Positions 44,460 through 54,452 of a DNA stretch of 64,000 nt are shown one piece after another. This DNA is from Variovorax sp. SG517 (GTDB lineage Bacteria; Pseudomonadota; Gammaproteobacteria; Burkholderiales; Burkholderiaceae_C): positions 96,662 to 160,661 of the forward strand of contig NZ_JABMJG010000013.1 of assembly GCF_013376045.1 (NCBI RefSeq), written 5' to 3'. Positions within the stretch are counted from its first letter, which is position 1. Every line of letters begins with the position of its first letter. The notes under the pieces were generated by a model. The model was not told the origin of the DNA and ran no database searches. It saw only the letters and a program-made list of their open reading frames with translations. Both the position numbers and the translations under genes were made by a program.

Positions 44460-44488
44460 ATACTAGGTGGCGGGCTTCAGCCGGACAA
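44460..44488 (-). promoter_or_regulatory. Sigma-70-type promoter of the ROK/sugar operon
   Basis: On the minus strand: -35 TTGTCC (44483-44488) and -10 TAGTAT (44460-44465) separated by exactly 17 bases. Transcription would start near 44453, only about 13 bases before the ROK ATG. The operator-like palindrome lies just upstream of the -35. Confidence 0.7.
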
Positions 44489-44496
44489 GGCCGAAC

Positions 44497-44517
44497 TTCG
44501 ACCTTATTCAGGTCGAA
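44497..44517. promoter_or_regulatory. Perfect palindromic operator upstream of the ROK operon
   Basis: TTCGACCT-TATTC-AGGTCGAA: perfect 8-bp half-sites with 5-base spacer, centred about 50 bases upstream of the predicted start of transcription. It resembles typical operators of winged-helix sugar regulators; the binding protein is probably the ROK product itself, though that is inferred from position. Confidence 0.65.
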
Positions 44518-44545
44518 TAGGGTTGCTTCTGGAGAGTCACTAGAC

Positions 44546-44576
44546 GAAAAAAAGCCGCCTCGAAGGGCGGCTTCTT
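44546..44576 (-). terminator. Intrinsic terminator of the atp operon
   Basis: On the minus strand AAGCCGCC, loop CTTCGA, GGCGGCTT followed by a T-run, 20 bases past the atpC stop. This ends the ATP synthase operon and isolates it from the sugar operon. Confidence 0.9.
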
Positions 44577-44594
44577 GCGCTCCGACGAAGGAGC

Positions 44595-45014
44595 TTATTT
44601 TTTCTGACGGTACTTGCGCAGCGCCGCGATCTGTGCGGCCATCACGGCCAGCTCGGATTGGGCCATCGCGATGTCGATGTCGCTCTTCGCGTTCTTCAGC
44701 GCTTCTTCGGCCGCGGCCTTGGCCTGGTTGGCCTTCTCGTCGTCGAGGTCCTTGCCGCGGATCGCGGTGTCGGACAGCACGGTGACGGCGTTCGGCTGCA
44801 CTTCGAGAATGCCGCCGGCCACGAAGACGAACTCTTCCTTGCCGTCGGCGGTTTCGATGCGCACGGCGCCGGGGCGGATGCGCGTGATCAGCGGGGTGTG
44901 GCGCGGGAAGATGCCGAGCTCACCGGCTTCACCGGGCAGCGCGACGAACTTGGCTTCGCCCGAGAAGATCGACTCTTCCGCGCTGACCACGTCCACATGA
45001 ATGGTGCCTGCCAT
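44595..45014 (-). CDS. atpC: F1 ATP synthase epsilon subunit
   Basis: 139 residues: N-terminal beta-barrel (MAGTIHVDVVSAEESIFSGEA, ...GELGIFPRHTPLITRIRPGAV) and C-terminal two-helix segment of Lys/Ala-rich sequence. Regulates coupling and rotation of the F1 motor. Last gene of the atp operon, 12 bases after atpD, followed by a terminator. Confidence 0.97.
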   Translation of the reverse strand: MAGTIHVDVVSAEESIFSGEAKFVALPGEAGELGIFPRHTPLITRIRPGAVRIETADGKEEFVFVAGGILEVQPNAVTVLSDTAIRGKDLDDEKANQAKAAAEEALKNAKSDIDIAMAQSELAVMAAQIAALRKYRQKK

Positions 45015-45026
45015 GGTGATTCCTTC

Positions 45027-46427
45027 TTAAGCGACCTTCTTGGCCTTCTCGAACGCTTCGTCGATGGTGCCGACCATGTAGAACGCCTGCTCGGGCAGGT
45101 GGTCGGCTTCGCCGTTCACGATCATCTTGAAGCCACGGATGGTTTCGGCCAGCGGCACGTACTTGCCGGGCGAGCCCGTGAACACTTCGGCCACGTGGAA
45201 CGGCTGCGACAGGAAACGCTGGATCTTGCGGGCGCGGGCCACGGCCAGCTTGTCTTCCGGAGCCAGTTCGTCCATGCCCAGAATCGCGATGATGTCGCGC
45301 AGTTCCTTGTAGCGCTGCAGCGTGCCCTGCACGGCGCGAGCCACGTTGTAGTGCTCTTCGCCGACCACGTTCGGGTCGAGCTGGCGCGAGGTCGAGTCCA
45401 GTGGGTCCACGGCGGGGTAGATACCCAGCGAAGCGATGTCACGCGACAGCACCACGGTGGAGTCCAGGTGGGCGAAGGTGGTGGCGGGCGACGGGTCGGT
45501 CAAGTCGTCGGCAGGGACGTACACGGCTTGGATCGAGGTGATCGAGCCGACCTTGGTCGACGTGATCCGCTCCTGCAGGCGGCCCATTTCCTCGGCCAGC
45601 GTCGGCTGGTAGCCCACGGCGGAAGGCATGCGGCCCAGCAGAGCCGACACTTCGGTACCGGCCAGCGTGTAGCGGTAGATGTTGTCCACGAAGAACAGAA
45701 CGTCACGGCCTTCGTCGCGGAACGACTCGGCGATGGTCAGGCCGGTCAGCGCCACGCGCAGACGGTTGCCCGGGGGTTCGTTCATCTGGCCGTAGACCAT
45801 GGACACCTTCGAGTCCTCGAGCTTCTCGAGGTTCACGACGCCGGAGTCGGCCATCTCGTGATAGAAGTCGTTGCCTTCGCGGGTACGTTCGCCCACGCCT
45901 GCGAACACCGACAGACCCGAGTGAGCCTTGGCGATGTTGTTGATGAGTTCCATCATGTTCACGGTCTTGCCCACGCCGGCGCCGCCGAACAGACCCACCT
46001 TGCCGCCCTTGGCGAACGGGCAGACCAGGTCGATCACCTTGATGCCGGTTTCCAGCAGGTCCTGCGAGGGCGACAGTTCGTCGTACGCGGGAGCCTTGCG
46101 GTGGATCGAAGCGGTGAGCTCCTGGCCCACGGGGCCGCGCTCGTCGATGGGCGCGCCGAGCACGTCCATGATGCGGCCGAGGGTGGCCTTGCCGACCGGC
46201 ACGGTGATGGGAGCGCCGGTGTTGGTCACGATCAGGCCGCGACGCAGGCCGTCGGACGAGCCCAGTGCAATGGTGCGCACCACGCCGTCGCCGAGCTGCT
46301 GCTGAACTTCGAGAGTCAGCGCGCTGCCTTCGAATTTCAAGGCGTCGTACACCTTGGGCATCTGGTCACGCGGGAACTCCACGTCGACCACGGCGCCGAT
46401 ACATTGGACAATTTTTCCTTCAGCCAT
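45027..46427 (-). CDS. atpD: F1 ATP synthase beta subunit
   Basis: 466-residue catalytic subunit. Walker A GGAGVGKT, Walker B VLFFVDNIYRYT, catalytic Glu in GVGERTREGNDF, and MNEPPGNRLRVALTGLT. Highly conserved. It follows the extra lipoprotein gene by 134 bases; the gap is long for this operon, and a separate promoter for atpDC cannot be excluded. Confidence 0.98.
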   Translation of the reverse strand: MAEGKIVQCIGAVVDVEFPRDQMPKVYDALKFEGSALTLEVQQQLGDGVVRTIALGSSDGLRRGLIVTNTGAPITVPVGKATLGRIMDVLGAPIDERGPVGQELTASIHRKAPAYDELSPSQDLLETGIKVIDLVCPFAKGGKVGLFGGAGVGKTVNMMELINNIAKAHSGLSVFAGVGERTREGNDFYHEMADSGVVNLEKLEDSKVSMVYGQMNEPPGNRLRVALTGLTIAESFRDEGRDVLFFVDNIYRYTLAGTEVSALLGRMPSAVGYQPTLAEEMGRLQERITSTKVGSITSIQAVYVPADDLTDPSPATTFAHLDSTVVLSRDIASLGIYPAVDPLDSTSRQLDPNVVGEEHYNVARAVQGTLQRYKELRDIIAILGMDELAPEDKLAVARARKIQRFLSQPFHVAEVFTGSPGKYVPLAETIRGFKMIVNGEADHLPEQAFYMVGTIDEAFEKAKKVA

Positions 46428-46561
46428 GGCGTTTCCTTCTGGATGGATCTCAATAAATTTGCGACAGGTTCTTGCAGAAGCGTCCTGGTGCCAAAACGGG
46501 CCGCTTTTGCAAGAATGCCGGCGGGGCCGGCACCCTTGAATGTTCTGCTGTCAGTTTCCCA

Positions 46562-46945
46562 TCAGCACTTCATGGCCGTCGCCTGCGCGGCGAAGGCGTC
46601 GGAAGCAGCCTTGCAGGCCTGACCCAGCGCAGCCTTGTCGGCGCCCATCGAAGCCCAGGTGGCCTTCGTCTGGTCGAGGCTTGCCTTCATGGCGTCGGCT
46701 GCAGCACCGCTTTGCGAAGCGACGCAGGTCTGCACCTTGGCCAGGTAGTCGTTGCATTCCTGCGGCAGGTCGGCGGAAGCCGTCGGCGCTGCGGCGGGAG
46801 CTGCCGCCGGCGCTGCTGCAGGAGCGGGCGCGGGAGCCGGAGCGGGTGCAGCAGCGGGAGCCGGTGCAGGCGCAGGCGCCTCTTCCTTCTTCGAGCAGGC
46901 GGTCAGAGCGGCAGCAACAGCCACCAGAGCAAGCATCTTTTTCAT
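46562..46945 (-). CDS. Small Ala/Pro-rich lipoprotein inside the atp operon
   Basis: 127 residues. Signal peptide MKKMLALVAVAAALTAC with lipobox LTAC, then about 40 residues of Ala-Pro repeats (likely a flexible wall- or periplasm-crossing linker), then a helical domain with four Cys (ECNDYLAKVQTCVASQSG; GQACKAASDAF; final C). Not homologous to any ATP synthase subunit that I know. It lies between atpG and atpD on the same strand, with 88- and 134-base gaps. Function unknown; a DUF5339-type assignment is only a guess. Confidence 0.78.
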   Translation of the reverse strand: MKKMLALVAVAAALTACSKKEEAPAPAPAPAAAPAPAPAPAPAAAPAAAPAAAPTASADLPQECNDYLAKVQTCVASQSGAAADAMKASLDQTKATWASMGADKAALGQACKAASDAFAAQATAMKC

Positions 46946-47033
46946 TTTGCGCAGAGTCCCCTAAAAAAGGCCTTGGGTTACCGGGCGCGCGGAACGCACC
47001 CGATCAGCAACGCGGCCTGTTGCATTGCCTGAA

Positions 47034-47909
47034 TCAAACGCCTGCGGCTGCAGCCGCGCCGGACACGATTTCCGAGAGCTCCTTCGTGATGCCGGCCTGG
47101 CGGGTCTTGTTGTAGACCAGCTTCAGCTCGTTGATCACGTTGCCCGCGTTGTCGGTCGCGGCCTTCATGGCCACCATGCGCGCCGAATGCTCGGAGGCCA
47201 TGTTCTCGGCCACGGCCTGGTAGACCAGGGACTCCACGTAGCGCACCAGCAGCTCGTCGATCACGCTCTGCGCATCGGGCTCGTAGATGTAGTCCCACGA
47301 GTGATGTGCCGGATCGGCCTGCAGCGTCTCGGCCTTCAGCGGCAGCAGCTGCTCCACCATCGGCTCCTGCTTGATGGTGTTGATGAACTTCGTGTAGCAC
47401 AGGTACACCGCCGACAGCTTGCCTTCGGCATAGGCGTCCAGCAGCGTCTTGACCGGCCCGATGAGCTTGTCCAGATGCGGCGTGTCGCCCAGTTGAGTCA
47501 CATGGGCCACCACGCGGGCGCCGATGCGGTTCAGGAAACCCAGGCCCTTGTTGCCGATGGCGACCGACTCCACCACGCTGCCGGCCGACTGCGCTTCGCG
47601 CAGCTTGCCGGTGACGGCACGCAGCAGGTTGGTGTTCAAGCCGCCGCACAGCCCCTTGTCGCTGGTCACGATGATGAAGCCGACGCCCTTGGCGTCGTTC
47701 GTCTTCATGAACGCGTGGGTGTACTCCGGGTTCGCCTTGCCGAGGTTGGCTGCGATGTTGCGGATCTTTTCGCTGTAGGGGCGAGCGGCACGCATGCGAT
47801 CCTGCGCCTTGCGCATCTTGGAAACCGAGACCATTTCCATGGCCTTGGTGATCTTCTTGGTGTTCTCCACCGATTTGATCTTGCCGCGGATTTCCTTACC
47901 AGCTGCCAT
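47034..47909 (-). CDS. atpG: F1 ATP synthase gamma subunit
   Basis: 291 residues; the rotor shaft. N-terminal MAAGKEIRGKIKSVENTKKITKAMEMVS and C-terminal ITKELSEIVSGAAA helices are the conserved coiled coil, and TSDKGLCGGLNTNLLR is typical. It begins 33 bases after atpA, with a good GGAG ribosome site. Confidence 0.97.
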   Translation of the reverse strand: MAAGKEIRGKIKSVENTKKITKAMEMVSVSKMRKAQDRMRAARPYSEKIRNIAANLGKANPEYTHAFMKTNDAKGVGFIIVTSDKGLCGGLNTNLLRAVTGKLREAQSAGSVVESVAIGNKGLGFLNRIGARVVAHVTQLGDTPHLDKLIGPVKTLLDAYAEGKLSAVYLCYTKFINTIKQEPMVEQLLPLKAETLQADPAHHSWDYIYEPDAQSVIDELLVRYVESLVYQAVAENMASEHSARMVAMKAATDNAGNVINELKLVYNKTRQAGITKELSEIVSGAAAAAGV

Positions 47910-47942
47910 GTGAGCTCCTTCTTGCGTCGGTCAAGGCGTCGA

Positions 47943-49496
<1,554 letters not shown>

Positions 49497-49544
49497 GACT
49501 CTTTCCTTCTTTCTTTGAGGCTACAAGTAGAGGGCTGGAAACCG

Positions 49545-50084
49545 TCAGGCCGCCAGCGCAACTTTCATTTGTTCAAGGCGCGCTTTGACGGAGGTGTCGA
49601 GCACCTCGTCGCCGACCACCACACGGATGCCGCCGATCAGTTCAGGCTCTTGCCGAACCGTGACCTGGAGCTTGCGACCGAAGCGCTTCTCGAGCGCGGC
49701 AGACACGTTGGCCAGTGCCGCGGCTTCGATCGGGAAGGCGCTGTAGACCACTGCGTCGGACGAACCGCTCTTCGCGTTGGCCAGTGCCCGGAACTGCTTC
49801 GCAATTTCCGGCAGCACCGAAAAGCGCCCGTTCTCGAGGAGTGCGGACAGGAAGTTCTGGGCAGGAGCGGCCAGCGGTGCACCGAATGCACCGGCGACCA
49901 CGCCGATCACCTGTTCGGCCGTGGCCTTGGGGTTGTCGGCGAACTGCTGGAGCTCCGGATTGGCCGCGATGGCGGCAATCTTTTCGAGCCAGGCGCTGGT
50001 TCCGGCCAGATCGGAGGACGCGGACGACGACGCCTTGAAGAGCGCCTCGGCGTAGGGGCGTGCAATGGTGGCGAGTTCTGCCAT
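49545..50084 (-). CDS. atpH: F1 ATP synthase delta subunit
   Basis: 179 residues; part of the peripheral stalk (OSCP family). MAELATIARPYAEALFKASS and the C-terminal LIGGIRVVVGDEVLDTSVKARLEQMK are typical. 8 bases after atpF. Confidence 0.95.
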   Translation of the reverse strand: MAELATIARPYAEALFKASSSASSDLAGTSAWLEKIAAIAANPELQQFADNPKATAEQVIGVVAGAFGAPLAAPAQNFLSALLENGRFSVLPEIAKQFRALANAKSGSSDAVVYSAFPIEAAALANVSAALEKRFGRKLQVTVRQEPELIGGIRVVVGDEVLDTSVKARLEQMKVALAA

Positions 50085-50092
50085 GGCTTCTA

Positions 50093-50563
50093 TCAGAGTT
50101 CGGTCTGCAGACGGGCGAGCAGGTCGGCGTGAACGCCCGCATTCACTTCCTTGCGCAGGATCTGCTCCGCGCCCTTGACGGCCAGTGCGGCGACCTGCTC
50201 GCGCAGGGCTTCGCGGGCCTTCAGTGCCTGCTGTTCGGCTTCGGCGCGTGCGGCTGCAACGATCTTGTTGCCTTCCTCGGTCGCGCGGGCCTTGGCCTCT
50301 TCAACGATGGCCTGGGCGCGACGTTCGGCGTCGGCAAGACGTTGCGCGGACTCGTTGCGCGCCTGGCCCAGTTCGGCTTCCACGCGCTTGTTGGCGGCGG
50401 ACAGCTCGGACTTGGCCTTGTCGGCGGCAGCGAGGCCTTCGGCGATCTTCGCGGCGCGGTCGTCCAACGCCTTCGCGATCGGCGGCCACACGTACTTCAT
50501 CGTGAACCCGACCAGGATCAGGAACACGATCATCTGAACGATCAGGGTACCGGTAATGCTCAC
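50093..50563 (-). CDS. atpF: Fo ATP synthase subunit b
   Basis: 156 residues: one N-terminal membrane helix (LIVQMIVFLILVGFTMKYVWPPI) and a long Ala/Glu/Lys/Arg-rich helical stalk that dimerises in the peripheral arm. Located 82 bases from atpE. Confidence 0.96.
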   Translation of the reverse strand: MSITGTLIVQMIVFLILVGFTMKYVWPPIAKALDDRAAKIAEGLAAADKAKSELSAANKRVEAELGQARNESAQRLADAERRAQAIVEEAKARATEEGNKIVAAARAEAEQQALKAREALREQVAALAVKGAEQILRKEVNAGVHADLLARLQTEL

Positions 50564-50645
50564 TTTTCACCCTCTCTATGGGATTGAATCGAAGCCATTC
50601 GCTAGCAGGGCCAGGGAACGACGACGCAGGTCCGACGAGAAAGAC

Positions 50646-50909
50646 TTACTTCGGCAGGTTGGCGATTTGCGACAGGAACGGGTTGGCCGTTGCGAACCAC
50701 AGGGCGATACCGGTGCCGATAATGAACGCGGCGTCGATCAGACCAGCCAGCAGGAACATCTTGGTTTGGAGTTCACCCATGAGTTCGGGCTGACGTGCGG
50801 CCGACTCGAGGTACTTGCTGCCCATGATGCCGATGCCGATACATGCGCCCACAGCGCCCAGACCGATGATCAGGCCGGCGGCCAGTGCAACAAAGCTAAT
50901 AACTTCCAT
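50646..50909 (-). CDS. atpE: Fo ATP synthase subunit c
   Basis: 87-residue proteolipid with two membrane helices. The proton-binding carboxylate is Asp59 in FLLAGLIDAAFIIG; the loop ARQPEL is conserved. The c-ring size is unknown. Confidence 0.97.
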   Translation of the reverse strand: MEVISFVALAAGLIIGLGAVGACIGIGIMGSKYLESAARQPELMGELQTKMFLLAGLIDAAFIIGTGIALWFATANPFLSQIANLPK

Positions 50910-50969
50910 GATGACTCCTAGAGGACTTTGGTTGAAGAGAAAAACAAAAACAAGAACGAAAACTGACGA

Positions 50970-51839
50970 TCAGTGGTGATCGTGGGCCTGGCCGATGTAG
51001 ACCAGCGTCAGCATCATGAACACGAAGGCTTGCAGCGTGATGATCAGGATGTGGAAGATGGCCCAGGCCGTGCCCGCGATGATGTGGCCGATGGCCAGGC
51101 CGATGCCGGTGGCCGACATGGACCAGGCACCGCCCATCAGGGCGATCAGCAGGAAGATCAGTTCGCCGGCGTACATGTTGCCGAACAACCGCATGCCGTG
51201 CGAGACCGTCTTGGCGACGAACTCGATCATCTGCATGGCGAAGTTGAAGGGGTACAGAGCCCAGTGATTGCCGAACGGCGCGGTGAACAGCTCGTGGACC
51301 CAGCCGCCGGCACCCTTGATCTTGATGTTGTAGTAGATGCAGATCAGCAGCACCGCCACCGACATGCCCATGGTCACCGACAGGTCGGCGGTGGGCACGA
51401 CGCGCAGGTAGGCGTGGTGCGGGTCTTCGCCGGCGATGTGGAAGATCTTGGCCCAGATCGCCGGGAACAAATCGACCGGGAACAGGTCCATTGCGTTCAG
51501 CAGGAAGATCCAGACGAAGATGGTCAGGGCCAGCGGTGCGACGAACTTGCGGCTCGTGGCGTTGTGGACGATGCCCTTGGCCTGCTGGTCGACCATTTCG
51601 ACGAGCAGTTCGACAGCCGCTTGAAAACGGCCGGGAACACCCGAAGTGGCCTTGCGGGCAGCCAGCCAGAGCAGCCAGCAACCCAGGATGCCGAGCGTGA
51701 TCGAGAAGAAGAGAGAGTCAAAGTTGAAAACCGAGAAGTCGGCCACACCTCCGGGCTTGGAGCTTTGCAGGTGCGTCAAGTGGTGAACGATGTATTCACC
51801 CGCGGTCTGACCATGTTCCGCAGCGTTTTCAGCAGCCAT
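50970..51839 (-). CDS. atpB: Fo ATP synthase subunit a
   Basis: 289 residues with five or six membrane helices. The essential Arg is in GMRLFGNMYAGELIF, and the conserved Glu/His pair near the C-terminus is in the GTAWAIFHILIITLQAFVFMML region. It works with the c-ring to form the proton path. Confidence 0.97.
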   Translation of the reverse strand: MAAENAAEHGQTAGEYIVHHLTHLQSSKPGGVADFSVFNFDSLFFSITLGILGCWLLWLAARKATSGVPGRFQAAVELLVEMVDQQAKGIVHNATSRKFVAPLALTIFVWIFLLNAMDLFPVDLFPAIWAKIFHIAGEDPHHAYLRVVPTADLSVTMGMSVAVLLICIYYNIKIKGAGGWVHELFTAPFGNHWALYPFNFAMQMIEFVAKTVSHGMRLFGNMYAGELIFLLIALMGGAWSMSATGIGLAIGHIIAGTAWAIFHILIITLQAFVFMMLTLVYIGQAHDHH

Positions 51840-51843
51840 TCCG

Positions 51844-52338
51844 TTACTCGTCTCTCAGTTTCCGGCGCCGGGGCGAGAACATCACCGCCAACCAGGCCGC
51901 CTTCATTGTCACCACCAGGCCGATCAGCATTGCTGGCCAGCTCAGCGCCGTAATAAGCCTTGGCGCAGCGATCAGCATCGCCATCGACAAGGCCATCTTG
52001 ACCATTTCCCACAGGAAGAATCCGAACACCGCAGTGCCCGGATTCAGGGAGGAAAACCGGCCGGTCAACCCGCGCGCGAAGACCGCCGATGGAACAACCA
52101 CCGCGATCGCGCCATATGCGGCGGACCAGCCCAGATTTTGCCTCCCCGTCAGCCCCCAGGCGGCCAGAGCCACCACCAGACCGACAACCAACTGCCCCGC
52201 GATCACCCGCCAAGGGGAGATCGATGGGTTCTTTGCTCGCAGCTCACGCGCCTCATCGGCGGTCAGCGGCTTGAATTCCGTGTCGAGGCCTTCACCGTTT
52301 TCTCTGGCCTCCGAGTCATGACGGGCGATTGTTTTCAT
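51844..52338 (-). CDS. atpI: ATP synthase assembly/accessory protein AtpI
   Basis: 164 residues with four hydrophobic segments after a 45-residue hydrophilic N-terminus. Thought to help c-ring assembly. First gene of the atp operon. Only 4 bases separate its stop from the atpB start. The N-terminal extension (KTIARHDSEARENGEGLDTEF) is longer than in E. coli and its start is not firmly supported by a ribosome site. Confidence 0.88.
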   Translation of the reverse strand: MKTIARHDSEARENGEGLDTEFKPLTADEARELRAKNPSISPWRVIAGQLVVGLVVALAAWGLTGRQNLGWSAAYGAIAVVVPSAVFARGLTGRFSSLNPGTAVFGFFLWEMVKMALSMAMLIAAPRLITALSWPAMLIGLVVTMKAAWLAVMFSPRRRKLRDE

Positions 52339-52385
52339 TTCGAATGAAGCCCGGATGACGACCCAGAATTTCTACAAAGCCATTG

Positions 52386-52391
52386 ATTATA
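52386..52391 (-). promoter_or_regulatory. -10 box of the atp operon promoter
   Basis: TATAAT on the minus strand about 48 bases upstream of the atpI ATG, with AT-rich flanks. No convincing -35 is present at 17 bases; GGGACA at 15 bases is the nearest. Promoter call is moderate. Confidence 0.5.
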
Positions 52392-52495
52392 AGTAAAAAC
52401 CCAGCCTGTCCCGCCACCCGTGCTGTCGCGCACGCAAAACGCTGCCGCATTCCCTGACCGGAGCCCGACGTGGCGTGCGCAACCATAATTCCGGC

Positions 52496-53404
52496 ATGCA
52501 CCCTATCACCGACGCCCTGCCCGCCACGCTTTGTTACCTCGATGGCGAGTACACCGCACTGCGCGACGCGAAGATCAGCGTCCTCGACCGCGGCTTCATC
52601 TTCGGCGACGGCATCTACGAATACGTCCCCGTCTACTTCGGCCAGCCCTTCTGCTTCGAGGAGCACATGGCCCGCCTCGACCGCTCTCTTGCCGAGCTGC
52701 AGATCGAGAACCCGCTCTCGCTTGCGCAGTGGCGCGAGATCGTGATGCGCCTCGTCGCACCCGCAGGCGAGGCGCCGCAGTCAGTGTACTTTCAGGTCAC
52801 TCGCGGCGTGGCCCCGCGCGACCATGCGATGGTGCGCGGCATCCGCCCCACCGTGTTCGTGATGGTGAACCCGCTGCCGCCCATCTCCGAGGCCGTCCGC
52901 GCCAAGGGCGTGGCCTGCGTCACCGCGGCCGACTTCCGCTGGCAGAAGGCGCACATCAAGAGCACCAGCCTGCTGGGTGCGGTGCTCGCGCGGCAGATCA
53001 GCGTGGAGGCCGGCGCGGCCGAGACCATCATGTTCCGCGACGACTGGCTCAGCGAGGCCTCGTCGAGCAACGTGTGGATCGTGAAGGACGGCAAGCTGAT
53101 GGGCCCGCCCAAGAACAACCTCGTGCTCACGGGCATCCGCTACGGCCTCTTCGAGCGCATGAGCAGGACGCTCGGCATTCCCTTCGAACTGCGCCCGATC
53201 TCACGCGAGGAAGTGTTTGCCGCCGACGAAGTGCTGATCTCCTCGGCCAGCAAGGAGCTGCTGCCGGTCGTCACGCTGGACGGCAAGCCTATTGGCAATG
53301 GCCGCCCCGGCCCCATCTACGAGAGCTTGTACGAGGCCTACCAGGAGGCCAAGGTACACAACGCGCGCAAGCAGCAAGAGCAGAAACACGGAGCCCCGGC
53401 ATGA
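52496..53404 (+). CDS. dat: D-amino acid aminotransferase (class IV, PLP)
   Basis: 302-residue fold-type IV aminotransferase. The PLP lysine is probably Lys155 (AHIKSTSLL), and VLDRGFIFGDGIYEY at the N-terminus is the usual start. The C-terminal SSASKELLPVVTLDGKPIG matches D-alanine transaminases. It would interconvert D-amino acids (D-Ala, D-Glu) for cell wall synthesis. First gene of a dat-ybeD-lipB-lipA block that is conserved in beta-proteobacteria; its stop overlaps the ybeD start. Confidence 0.9.
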   Translation: MHPITDALPATLCYLDGEYTALRDAKISVLDRGFIFGDGIYEYVPVYFGQPFCFEEHMARLDRSLAELQIENPLSLAQWREIVMRLVAPAGEAPQSVYFQVTRGVAPRDHAMVRGIRPTVFVMVNPLPPISEAVRAKGVACVTAADFRWQKAHIKSTSLLGAVLARQISVEAGAAETIMFRDDWLSEASSSNVWIVKDGKLMGPPKNNLVLTGIRYGLFERMSRTLGIPFELRPISREEVFAADEVLISSASKELLPVVTLDGKPIGNGRPGPIYESLYEAYQEAKVHNARKQQEQKHGAPA

Positions 53405-53712
53405 CCGACAGCAACACCCCCGCCACCGAAACCACCTCGATCCCCGATCCGCGCAAGGAATCGCTGATCGAGTACCCCTCGCAGTTCCCGATCAAGGTGA
53501 TGGGCGCCAAGGTCGACGGCTTCGTGCACGCCGTCACGCAGATCGCCGAGCGCTTCGACCCCACCTTCGACGCCACCACCGTCGAGCTGCGCGACAGCAA
53601 GGCCGGCAACTACCTCGGCGTGACCATCACCGTCACGGCCACCAGCCGCGAGCAGCTCGACGACCTGTATCGCGCGCTGTCCTCGCATCCGATGGTCAAG
53701 GTCGTGCTTTGA
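53401..53712 (+). CDS. ybeD: YbeD/DUF493 family protein
   Basis: 103-residue small alpha-beta protein. YPSQFPIKVMGAKVDGFVHAV and YLGVTITVTATSREQLDDLYR are typical of the family. Its position next to lipB is conserved in many bacteria. A regulatory ferredoxin-like fold is suspected, function not established. ATG 53401 overlaps the aminotransferase stop by 4 bases. Confidence 0.93.
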   Translation: MTDSNTPATETTSIPDPRKESLIEYPSQFPIKVMGAKVDGFVHAVTQIAERFDPTFDATTVELRDSKAGNYLGVTITVTATSREQLDDLYRALSSHPMVKVVL

Positions 53713-53743
53713 TCCGGGAGCCGTCCGCGCGGCAGGCCATGCA

Positions 53744-54445
53744 ATGACAGCCACAGCCGCCATCGACGTCCCCGCCATCGAACTGCGCCCTCTGGGCCGC
53801 GTCGACTACGCCGACACCTTCGCGGCGATGAAGCAGTTCACGCTGGAGCGCACACCCGAGACGCCCGACGCGCTATGGATTTGCGAGCATGCGCCGGTCT
53901 TCACGCAGGGCATCGCGGGCAGGCAGGACCACATCCTGAACCCCGGCGCCATCCCCGTCGTGCAGACCGACCGCGGCGGGCAGGTCACCTTCCACGGCCC
54001 CGGCCAGGTGGTGGCCTATCCGCTGATCGACCTGCGCCGCGCGGGCTACTTCGTCAAGGAATACGTCTACCGCATCGAGGAATCGGTGCTGCGCACGCTG
54101 GCGCACTTCGGCGTCACGGGCCACCGCGTGGCAGGCGCCCCAGGCATCTACGTGCGGCTGGACGACCCGTTCTCGCACGCGGCGCTGACCGGCCCGATGC
54201 CCGCGGCCGACCCGTTCCGCGGGCTCGGCAAGATCGCGGCGCTGGGCATCAAGGTGAGCCGCCACGCCACCTATCACGGCGTGGCGCTCAACGTGCGGAT
54301 GGACCTCGAACCCTTCTCGCGCATCAACCCTTGCGGCTACGCGGGGCTGCAGACGGTCGATCTTTCTACAATCGGCATCCAAACCACATGGGAAGAAGCC
54401 GCCGCGGTGCTGGGCCAGAAGCTCTGCACCTTCCTGGCGCCTTGA
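53744..54445 (+). CDS. lipB: Octanoyl-[acyl carrier protein]:protein N-octanoyltransferase LipB
   Basis: 233 residues. Transfers octanoyl from ACP to lipoyl domains. Catalytic Lys163 (GLGKIAALGIKV) and Cys197 (INPCGYAGL) are visible, as well as RGGQVTFHGPGQ. First step of lipoate assembly, followed by LipA. Confidence 0.96.
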   Translation: MTATAAIDVPAIELRPLGRVDYADTFAAMKQFTLERTPETPDALWICEHAPVFTQGIAGRQDHILNPGAIPVVQTDRGGQVTFHGPGQVVAYPLIDLRRAGYFVKEYVYRIEESVLRTLAHFGVTGHRVAGAPGIYVRLDDPFSHAALTGPMPAADPFRGLGKIAALGIKVSRHATYHGVALNVRMDLEPFSRINPCGYAGLQTVDLSTIGIQTTWEEAAAVLGQKLCTFLAP

Positions 54446-54452
54446 CACACCA

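Noticed and set aside
44658..46622. 654-codon open frame antisense to atpC-atpD
   Set aside because: Opposite to conserved subunit genes; product has no family features.
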